From positions 1 through 50,554 of the forward strand of contig JASMDM010000078.1 in NCBI GenBank assembly GCA_030752795.1: DNA of 50,554 nt, read 5' to 3'. The notes beneath the pieces were generated by a model. It did no database searches and had not been told where the DNA came from. It was given only the letters and a program-made list of their open reading frames with translations. The position numbers and the translations under genes were made by a program. This DNA is from SAR202 cluster bacterium (GTDB taxonomy: Bacteria; Chloroflexota; Dehalococcoidia; Lucifugimonadales; UBA1123). Shown in pieces: positions 44,087-50,554 of the stretch; within the stretch, counting starts at the first letter, position 1, and every line of letters begins with the position of its first letter.

Positions 44087-44347
44087 GCAGCACGAAACGC
44101 CATGTTCAGGCTGCTTTCGTTGCGGAGGGAACCGTGTACGGCGTGCTGCTTCGTTTGGGGCGCGTGGGCGAAGTCAGCGTGCAGATTCACCCAAGCGCGG
44201 TCGGTGGGCCAACGACCACGCCGCGCGACCGGTTCCAGAATGGCATCGTATCGGCAGGCTTGCGCGATTATTTGAAAATCAAGCCTCCGCATGAGACGCT
44301 GCCAGGGTCCTCTGAAGTCGCCAACATCCCAGAATCAGGATACTACC

Positions 44348-44923
44348 ATGTCCGACGCTGCCCATGTAAATCTCGTCGAGCTCAACCACCCACTGGGCAA
44401 TCGCATCGCCGTGTTTGGAGCGGGCGGCAAGACGACGCTCGCGAAAGCCATCGCTCGAAGTCGCGACCTCGAACTCATCGAAATCGATTGGATTCAGTGG
44501 ATACCGGGTTGGCGCCTGCGGACGGACGATGAGATAAAACAGATCGTGACGGAGCGCATGGATTCCAGTCCGCCAGGTTGGGTGACCGATCACAACGTTC
44601 GATTCATCTTGGGGCATGCCGATTCCGTAGTTCTGCTTGATCTGCCGTTCCGTACGATACTCTGGAGACGACTGACACGTTCGATCCGAAGGGCTTGGAC
44701 AAAAGAAATGGTGTGCGGCGAGAACACGGAAACCTTCCGGCAGCATTTCACGACGCGTGACTCGGCAATCTTGGAGGCGTGACAGCGGCGGAAGAGGTAC
44801 GCTCGGCTCTACGAGACCGTGCTTGGCCAGATACCACCCGACATCGATCTATTCCGGATACGCACCCGCCCCGAACTCAACCGGTTCTACGAGTCCCACG
44901 GATTGTCCAAAGACGGGGTGTAG
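44348..44923 (+). pseudogene. Broken topology-modulation-type P-loop NTPase gene
   Basis: The frame encodes an adenylate-kinase-like (FLAR, topology modulation) protein. VFGAGGKTTLA stands where Walker A should be; two residues are missing compared with GxxxxGKT. It has LIEIDWIQWIPGWRL and VVLLDLPFRTILWRRL. At 44780-44782 a TGA interrupts SAILEA-QRRKRYARLYETVLG; relatives have Trp here, and the same frame continues to a TAG at 44923. So there are two lesions: a shortened P-loop and a nonsense codon. The ATG has AGGA eleven bases ahead. Read-through is not expected, because TGA is a normal stop in this genome. Confidence 0.75.
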
Positions 44924-45060
44924 CCGATCCACCCGAAACACCGCTAAATGGCCCGATCCCGCGCCGAATTCCGGTGCCCCCCGGCATCTGTCCAAGTGGG
45001 CGCGGGAGACGCCGGAGACAAATGCACGGATGGAGGCCAACGGCCCATCCAGCGCCTCGA

Positions 45061-45681
45061 TTAGGCGGATACCAATCGATCGAGAACCGCTTTTGAGCTC
45101 GTGTCGATGTCCGCGTGCAGGCTGTTGCCGTGTGAGTCCATGGTGACCACTGCCGGGAAGTTCTCGACTTCGATGACCCACATCGCCTCAGGCACGCCGA
45201 AGTCCATTTTGTGGACGCCCTTGACGTTCACGACCGTCCGTGCGATCAGCGCCGCCGCTCCGCCAATGGCGTGCAGATAGACCGCGGGCATTTCGCCGCA
45301 CGCAGCCAACGTATTCGCGCCCATGCCGCCTTTGCCGACGACGGCTCTCATGCCGAAATGGCGCATCACGTCAGCCTGGTAGATTTCCTCGCGAGTGCTG
45401 GTCGTCGGTCCGGCGGCCGCGAACTTGTAGTCTTTGGTGTCCAAGCCCGTGACCACCGGTCCGCAGTGGTAGATGGCGCCGCCGGCCAGAATGAGCTTGA
45501 TCGCGTCGTACACATCCTGGTCGTCGCCTTCGGGTTGGCGAGTCTGCTTGATGAAGGTTTCGACCATCCATTTGTGCGCCGCGTCACGGCCTGTGATCAT
45601 CGTGCCCGAAAGTTGAACCGGGTCGCCGATGTGGAGACTCTTAATTACATCGTCGCTGATCGGAAGCGAGACGTTCTGCAT
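45061..45681 (-). CDS. Class I fumarate hydratase, beta subunit / C-terminal domain
   Basis: This is the smaller partner of the two-subunit, [4Fe-4S] class I fumarase (or tartrate dehydratase), 206 residues. Typical segments are LHIGDPVQLSGTMITGRDAAHKW, YHCGPVV, AAAGPTTSTREEIY, VVGKGGMGA and DFGVPEAMWVIEVENFPAVVTMDSHGNSLH. The ATG at 45681 has AGGAGG six bases in front; GTG 45684 is also possible. It is separated by nine bases from the alpha gene upstream, with which it forms the active enzyme. Confidence 0.94.
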   Translation of the reverse strand: MQNVSLPISDDVIKSLHIGDPVQLSGTMITGRDAAHKWMVETFIKQTRQPEGDDQDVYDAIKLILAGGAIYHCGPVVTGLDTKDYKFAAAGPTTSTREEIYQADVMRHFGMRAVVGKGGMGANTLAACGEMPAVYLHAIGGAAALIARTVVNVKGVHKMDFGVPEAMWVIEVENFPAVVTMDSHGNSLHADIDTSSKAVLDRLVSA

Positions 45682-45690
45682 CACGTCCTC

Positions 45691-46563
45691 CTATGAATAG
45701 GTCACCGAGTTGCCCTGTATGGTCATGCGCTTTTGGCGATTCGCCCAGCACATGTACGATATCGAAACGAAAAAGCTGGCGGGAAGACGATGCAAGCCCT
45801 TAATCTTCGAGCCCAGCACGGTGGTCTTGCCCCCGAAGCCCATGGGACCGATGCCCATCTCGTTGGCATCGTCGGTCAAACGATTCTCCAGGTCCGCCAA
45901 CGCTTGATCTGGGTTGGCGTCGTCGATTTTTTCGAGCAGCACCTCTTTAGATGCATCGAAAGACGAACCACGGTCGCCGCCGACGGCGACGCCCAGGAAC
46001 CCGGGCGCGCACCCTTGGCCTTGCGCCTTCTGAACCGCGTCCAGCGCCACCTTGCGCACTCCGTCCAGATCGCGCCCCGCGCCGAGCGGGCCGTTGGGCA
46101 GCGAGTATTGCGCTCCGACGTTCTCGCAGCCGCCGCCCTTCAACATCAAGTCGACGGTGAGCTCGTCGCCTTCGACTTCCTCAAAGTGGATCGTCGGGAA
46201 GGCGTCGTCGCCCAGGTTGTTGCCACTGTTCTTGTCCGTGACGGAGTCCACGGCATTCGGGCGCAAGTACGACTGTTTCGTGGCTTCAACCACGGCATTG
46301 CGGATCTGCCCTCGCAGCTTGCGCGTGCTCCAACCCTCGGGGTAGTTCACGTAGAAGATGGGCGTCCCGGTGTCCTGGCATATGGGAAGCGATTCCCTGC
46401 GTGCCAGCGAGACGTTTTCGAGTATGGTGTCGAGCGCGCCCACGGCCGCCGAGCCTTGAGCCTCTTGTTCTCGCGCAGACACAAGCGACTTCTCGACGTC
46501 CGCCGGCAAGTCGGTCGAGGTAAGACGGATCAACTCCACAAAGGCTTCCGTCAAGTCATCCAC
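45691..46563 (-). CDS. Class I fumarate hydratase, alpha subunit / N-terminal domain
   Basis: This is the iron-sulfur subunit of class I fumarase, 290 residues with the start used here. The three cluster cysteines are Cys62 (LPICQDTGTP), Cys146 (LKGGGCENVG) and Cys185 (GQGCAPGFLG). SYLRPNAVDSVTDKNSGNN and GIGPMGFGGKTTVLG are also family marks. The GTG at 46563 lies six bases after GGGAGG; an in-frame ATG at 46611 would add sixteen residues but has no ribosome site. Fumarate to malate in the TCA cycle is most likely, tartrate dehydration the alternative. Confidence 0.94.
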   Translation of the reverse strand: MDDLTEAFVELIRLTSTDLPADVEKSLVSAREQEAQGSAAVGALDTILENVSLARRESLPICQDTGTPIFYVNYPEGWSTRKLRGQIRNAVVEATKQSYLRPNAVDSVTDKNSGNNLGDDAFPTIHFEEVEGDELTVDLMLKGGGCENVGAQYSLPNGPLGAGRDLDGVRKVALDAVQKAQGQGCAPGFLGVAVGGDRGSSFDASKEVLLEKIDDANPDQALADLENRLTDDANEMGIGPMGFGGKTTVLGSKIKGLHRLPASFFVSISYMCWANRQKRMTIQGNSVTYS

Positions 46564-46899
46564 GGGCATCCTCCCAGGGTGTGAGTTTTTCGTGTCCAAG
46601 TCGTTCGCCATCAGGTCGGTTGCGGAACCACACCGACGGTTGCTTTCAGCGCGATCTACATCGTTCGAAGAATACCATATCCAGTCTGGCGCCTGGCAAG
46701 AATTTGACGCCGAGAGACACCGGCGCACACGGGCCCTTGATTCTGCCAAGAAGTTCAGTGCGTGACGGCGGTCCCGGTCACCACATCCGGTTGGCCATAA
46801 TCTCAGAGGGTCATCGAATCGACGCCGTCTCGCCGTCTCCGGCATAAGCAAGCGATCTCGATCGCCGTCGAAACCTGTCTGGAGACCGATAATACGCCG
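46564..46899. other. Gap between fumarase and the decayed lipoprotein gene
   Basis: About 0.34 kb. No gene is recognisable. A fumarase promoter is expected here but none is obvious. Confidence 0.35.
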
Positions 46900-47796
46900 T
46901 CATTCCACGCAGGAACGATGCTCGCCCAGGTCGCCATCCACCACAAACATAGGGTGAAAGCTGGTCCGGCCCATGGGTTGGGCGCCGAGTGAGATGAGCT
47001 GATGCGATTCGTCATCGAGCGCTTCAATGCCGGGCACGATCGTCGGGCGCCTGCCTTGGCTAAAGCGCTCGATCAGCGACATGTTGACCACGAGATCCAG
47101 ACCGGGCCTTGGTCCACCACGAACGCGGCTTCATCGCTGTCAGTCACGTCGCCGATGAACAGCGACAAGCCCTCCGAGGTGATGGCGACAAACGCAACCC
47201 GCGCTTGCTGTCCGGCGCCCACAACGGGTAGTGGGCCACCCCTTCGGCCAGCAATCCGGTGACGCCCGGTTCGCCCGCGTATATCTCGGTCGAGGCACCA
47301 CTGACGACGTCGAACGCGAAGAGACTCATCGTGAAGTTGCCCTGATCTTCTTCCAAGACGTCGGAGTAGACGATTCTGTCGGCATCGGGCGACCATGCGG
47401 GCCAGGTGTACACGCCGGACTCCGGGGTGATGCGCTCGAGGTTCGATCCGTCTGGGTCGACCGTGTAGATCTGCCGATCCAATCCCACGTACGCGATTCG
47501 ATCTCCTACATCGCTCCTGGGTCTCGCGCGAGCCACCGTAGTGGCGGTCGGCGCAACAATCGGGGCAGGCACGGCGGTCGGCGAGGGAGTCGCGGTCGAA
47601 GCCGGCGCCAGCGGTGCAACCGGGGTCGGCGACGGGGCCGGCGGTGCGGACGGTTCAGGCGTTGCCGACGACGTTGATATCGGAACCGGCGTACCCACGG
47701 CGATTTCCGCGCCGCTACCCCGCAACCCGCGGCGACCAACACTGCCGCCGTCAACACTGCAAGCAAAAACCAACCCGATCTCATACGACGAATCAT
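46900..47796 (-). pseudogene. Decayed TolB-like beta-propeller lipoprotein
   Basis: A lipoprotein signal (MIRRMRSGWFLLAVLTAAVL, then VAAGC) begins at ATG 47796. A proline/threonine linker (TPVPISTSSATPEPSAPPAP) and WD40/TolB-like repeats (YVGLDRQIYTVDPDGSNLERI, WPAWSPDADRIVYSD) follow, but only after frame changes. One base seems to be missing in a G-run near 47718-47721, another near 47203 (APDSKR/RVAFVAITSEG), and a third near 47090-47110. The end is the frame reading NMSLIERFSQGRRPTIV up to about 46900. Such proteins are exported binding modules. Homopolymer lesions make assembly error possible, but three independent breaks favour decay. Confidence 0.75.
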
Positions 47797-47918
47797 AGCA
47801 ACGAAAATCTCGGGCCGGTACTATTTCGAAGTTGGGAATCAAGCACGGCAATGCCCAGGTGATACCATGACGTCGGCGACCGTCGCGTCGCTGAGACACA
47901 CCCAAATGGAGTACCGCA

Positions 47919-48767
47919 ATGCGCAAGATCGGCGACAACATCTACACCGAGATCTACTTCTGGGGATGCAATCCGGGATTCGTCGTCACGAACGACGGCG
48001 TGTTCATGATCGACACGCCCCAGCAGCCGATCGACTCGGTGCGCTGGCGCGAGGTCATTGACACCCATGGGCCGATTCGCCACCTGGTCAACACCGAGCC
48101 GCATCCCGACCACATCATGGGCAACGCGTTTTTTCCGGGCGTGGAGGTCATCGGTCAGAAAGGCATGAAAGTGCGATACGACGAGGCGACCCCGCAGATG
48201 GTCAGCTCCGAACGCACCGAGCTCATGAAGCAAACCGACCTCGACAGTGTCTGGCTTCTGGAGCACCCGAGCTACCCGCCGAATCCTCCAACGCGATTGT
48301 TCGACGACTCACTGACGTTGGAGCTGGGCGGCCAGACAATCCAGTGCATTCACCATCCGGGACACACCGCGCCGCAGACTTCGGTCTTCATTCCGAAAGA
48401 GGGAGTTGTCTTCACCGGCGACAACATATTCAATCGCGTGAAGACGTTCATCCAAGAGGCCGACCCTTGGCAATGGCTGGACTCGCTCGACAAGATCGCG
48501 GCGCTCGACGCCGACGTCATTGTGCCCGGTCACGGCGAGCCTTGCGACAATAGTTATCTCGGCGAGCAAGCGCAAATCATCAACGACTGGGTGGGCGAGG
48601 TCCAGGATTTCGTCGATCGCGGCCTGACCCTTGACGAGGTGCTGGAGCAACCACGGCCAAAGGTCGATCCGTACCCGATCGGCCAGCGGCTCTTCCCGAT
48701 GACTGACGGCCTCGATCAGCGGATCCTGAACAACCTGTACCCACGAATCGTCGCACGCCAAGCGTAG
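47919..48767 (+). CDS. MBL-fold metallo-hydrolase
   Basis: This is a metallo-beta-lactamase-fold hydrolase of 282 residues. The core motif HxHxDH reads ExHxDH here (TEPHPDHIMG, Glu60-His62-Asp64-His65); later ligands are His149 (HHPGHT), Asp168 (FTGDNIF) and His205 (PGHGEP). The change of the first His to Glu would alter one metal site. Relatives hydrolyse lactones, glutathione thioesters or lactams; none can be chosen. GGAG lies seven bases upstream of the ATG. It is followed after 18 bases by a CoA-transferase, so the two are likely co-expressed. Confidence 0.9.
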   Translation: MRKIGDNIYTEIYFWGCNPGFVVTNDGVFMIDTPQQPIDSVRWREVIDTHGPIRHLVNTEPHPDHIMGNAFFPGVEVIGQKGMKVRYDEATPQMVSSERTELMKQTDLDSVWLLEHPSYPPNPPTRLFDDSLTLELGGQTIQCIHHPGHTAPQTSVFIPKEGVVFTGDNIFNRVKTFIQEADPWQWLDSLDKIAALDADVIVPGHGEPCDNSYLGEQAQIINDWVGEVQDFVDRGLTLDEVLEQPRPKVDPYPIGQRLFPMTDGLDQRILNNLYPRIVARQA

Positions 48768-48785
48768 TCTGCCTGAGCACGAGTC

Positions 48786-50129
48786 ATGATCAACGACGCT
48801 TTACGAACGCTGTTGCCGATCGCCGGTTGGACCGAGGACCGCGCACGCGCCGTCGAGATCACCGGCGACGACGATTCGATCCTGCCAACGCCGTTTCGCA
48901 TCGGCCAGACCGGCGCGGCAGTACTCGCCGCGGTCGGCCTCACCGTATCCGATCTCTGGAAACTGCGCGCCGGGCGTGACCAGGAGGTCGCGGTCGACGC
49001 GCGCCAGGCGACCGCATCGCTGCGCAGTGGAACTTACTTGCAGATGGACAACGCTCCCGTCTCCTCCGCGCGCAATACGATCATGGGCGTCTACCCGGCC
49101 AAGAACGGTCGATGGAGCTATCTCCACTGCAACTTCCCGAACCATCGTGAGGCCGCTCTCGGCGGGCTGGGCGTGTCCGAGGATATCGACGAGGTGCGCA
49201 AAGCCGTCGCCGGTTGGGACGCTCTCGAGCTCGAAGAGGCGATCGTCGCGGCGAACGGCGCAGGGGGCATGGTCCGCACGATGGATGAGTGGGCCCGGCA
49301 CTCTCAGGCCGCCGCGATCGCGTCGCTGCCACTGATCGAGATCGTCAAGATCGGCGACAGTCCGCCCGAGCTGCTGCCCGAAGGCGATCGGCCGCTGTCG
49401 GGCGTCCGAGTGCTCGACCTGACGCGAGTCCTCGCCGGACCGACCTGCGGACGCACCCTAGCCCACCTGCGGAACATCGGCTACCAGGAGTATGACACCG
49501 GCCACGGCAAGCTATCGGCCCAACTCGATCTGCGTGAGCCGCGAGACCTCGAGACGCTGCGCGGACTGATTCGCTATGGCGACGTATTCTCGCAGGGCTA
49601 CAGGCCGGGAACGCTGGCTGCGCGAGGGCTTTCGCCTGAAGCGCTCGCACAGGTCCGACCCGGCATCGTCTATGCCTCGCTATCCGCGTTCAGCCACGTC
49701 GGACCTTGGGCATCGCGTCGCGGGTTCGACACCGTGATCCAGACCGCCAGCGGCATCACCAGCCGCCAGGGCGAGCTATTTCCGGGCGAGGCGCCCGGCC
49801 CCCAATTCTATCCGGTGTCGGCAATCGACTACCTGACCGGGTACCTGATGGCGTTTGGCGTGCTCCTCGCCCTCAAACGACGCGCTCTCGAAGGCGGAAG
49901 CTGGCTCGTCCGCCTGTCTCTCGCCCAAACCGGCCGCTGGCTCGTCGATCGCGGCCAAGTTTCCGTCGCCGAGCTCGACGACGTGGCGCCCGAGTTCACC
50001 TCGTCGGAGCTGGAACGCTGGTCGATGGAGAGCCACACCCCGGTAGGCAAACTCCGCCACCTCGGACCGACGCTGTGCCTATCCGAGATGCCGCCGCACT
50101 GGGCTCGCCCCACCGTGCCGCTCGGTTAA
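48786..50129 (+). CDS. Family III CoA-transferase (extended type) with an internal gap
   Basis: This is a CaiB/BaiF protein of 447 residues whose first 200 residues (AVLAAVGLTVSDLWKLRAG, ASLRSGTYLQM) belong to a longer family subtype. The CoA-transferase core begins LSGVRVLDLTRVLAGPTCGRTLA, but then jumps to HLRNIGYQEYDTGHGKL. The twelve or so residues with ADVIKI seen in the sister protein at 29880-31055 are missing. The catalytic Asp is present in VSAIDYLTGYLM. The frame stays open, so this is an in-frame deletion; activity is uncertain. It follows the MBL hydrolase closely. Confidence 0.85.
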   Translation: MINDALRTLLPIAGWTEDRARAVEITGDDDSILPTPFRIGQTGAAVLAAVGLTVSDLWKLRAGRDQEVAVDARQATASLRSGTYLQMDNAPVSSARNTIMGVYPAKNGRWSYLHCNFPNHREAALGGLGVSEDIDEVRKAVAGWDALELEEAIVAANGAGGMVRTMDEWARHSQAAAIASLPLIEIVKIGDSPPELLPEGDRPLSGVRVLDLTRVLAGPTCGRTLAHLRNIGYQEYDTGHGKLSAQLDLREPRDLETLRGLIRYGDVFSQGYRPGTLAARGLSPEALAQVRPGIVYASLSAFSHVGPWASRRGFDTVIQTASGITSRQGELFPGEAPGPQFYPVSAIDYLTGYLMAFGVLLALKRRALEGGSWLVRLSLAQTGRWLVDRGQVSVAELDDVAPEFTSSELERWSMESHTPVGKLRHLGPTLCLSEMPPHWARPTVPLG

Positions 50130-50246
50130 CCGTAGACCGTCAGCGAAAGTGGGACACATTCGGGCCTGAAATTAACAGAGGCAGTCGGTAGATAAAGCGA
50201 GCTCCTGACAGGGGGATAGAATGTCCCCAGGGAAGGAGCAGCAGCG

Positions 50247-50554
50247 ATCGAGAACACAGAAGATAAGAACCTAGCCGCACAAGAGCGAAGCCAGGACACC
50301 AAGCGATTCGTTTGTCAGGTTCGATCGGCCACCCGAAGGAAGTACACCCCAGAAGAGAAGATCCACATCGTCCTACAGGGCTTCCGGCGGGAGGTCACCG
50401 TCAACGAGCTGTGTCGTCGTGAAGGCATCAAGCCCGCCAATTATTACTCGTGGACGAAAGACCCTTCGACAGGCTCAGGACAGGATTCATGGAAGCGGGC
50501 AAGCAGCGCCTGAGTCGGGACACAACCAGAGACGCCACACGCCAGGAGATCGAC
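50247..50554 (+). pseudogene. IS3-type transposase orfA, start lost and frame broken by a 23-bp insertion
   Basis: The frame from 50247 reads ENTEDKNLAAQERSQDTKR, then RRKYTPEEKIHIVLQGFRREV and LCRREGIKPANYYSWTK, a helix-turn-helix transposase of the IS3/IS911 group. The position of the start codon is ATC, although AAGGAG lies ahead. After WTK a 23-bp segment (50462-50484) shifts the frame; removing it restores WTKEFMEAGKQRLSRD. The element runs off the window. The left end of the IS may be near 50147, at TGGGACACATTC. Confidence 0.8.
50462..50484. repeat. 23-bp REP-type insertion (CCCTTCGACAGGCTCAGG...)
   Basis: The text starting CCCTTCGACAGGCTCAGG matches a short sequence dispersed in many bacterial genomes. 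Taking it out rejoins AAAGA with ATTCATGG and gives the intact codons K-E-F-M. The inserted length is not a multiple of three. Confidence 0.75.

Noticed and set aside
12013..44782. UGA read as tryptophan
   Set aside because: Two broken genes have TGA at a Trp position, but many intact genes (for example rsmG, rdgB, the GatC-like gene and an SDR) end in TGA, so UGA is a stop here.
1..50554. CRISPR array
   Set aside because: No regularly spaced identical repeats were seen anywhere; repeats are dispersed single copies.

Overview
The window is a GC-rich bacterial chromosome segment. Its gene content points to the Chloroflexota, most likely a SAR202-like or Dehalococcoidia-related lineage. This is an inference from several things: family III (CaiB/BaiF) CoA-transferases at four loci, two LLM-class flavin/F420 oxidoreductases, several SDR enzymes, an R3H-type AAA ATPase, an RskA-like surface protein next to an ECF sigma factor, and PdxST. 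No rRNA, tRNA or CRISPR array was recognised.

Layout. 1-2650 (minus): a 5'-complete amidase cut by the window edge, its GatC-like partner, and a GH32-family hydrolase. 2883-3797 (plus): a DapA/NAL-family aldolase divergent from GH32. 4379-6582: a decayed oligopeptide-binding protein. 7310-17064 (minus): a catabolic run of three SDRs, an acyl-CoA ligase, a sugar isomerase/epimerase-like protein and two LLM oxidoreductases. It is followed by an enoyl-CoA hydratase and a fused double CoA-transferase (17064-20399). Inside this run, at 10.6-12.2 kb, lies a cluster of three toxin-antitoxin modules, each with an intact antitoxin and a broken toxin. 20728-21429 is a DUF3800 gene between short direct repeats.

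From 21.8 kb housekeeping genes dominate: pdxS-pdxT, a GNAT-like protein, an R3H AAA ATPase, tmk, an MFS transporter and a NUDIX hydrolase. Two tandem CoA-transferases (29.9-32.2 kb) follow, one without and one with the catalytic Asp, in the same order as the two halves of the fused protein. Next come a cupin, a 2-phosphoglycerate-kinase-like NTPase, and a SorC/CggR-type regulator followed by fructose-1,6-bisphosphatase and class I aldolase, a likely gluconeogenic unit. Then come rdgB, moaA, the RskA-like surface protein with its ECF sigma factor, rsmG, a YbhN-type membrane protein, a broken topology-modulation-type NTPase, two-gene class I fumarase, a broken TolB-like lipoprotein, an MBL hydrolase, a fourth CoA-transferase and the start of a disrupted IS3-type transposase.

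The striking theme is local gene decay beside intact metabolism. Pseudogenes arise by single nonsense changes, homopolymer frameshifts, truncation and a 23-bp insertion. Palindromic repeats sit in many gaps. Some homopolymer frameshifts could be assembly errors and should be checked against reads.
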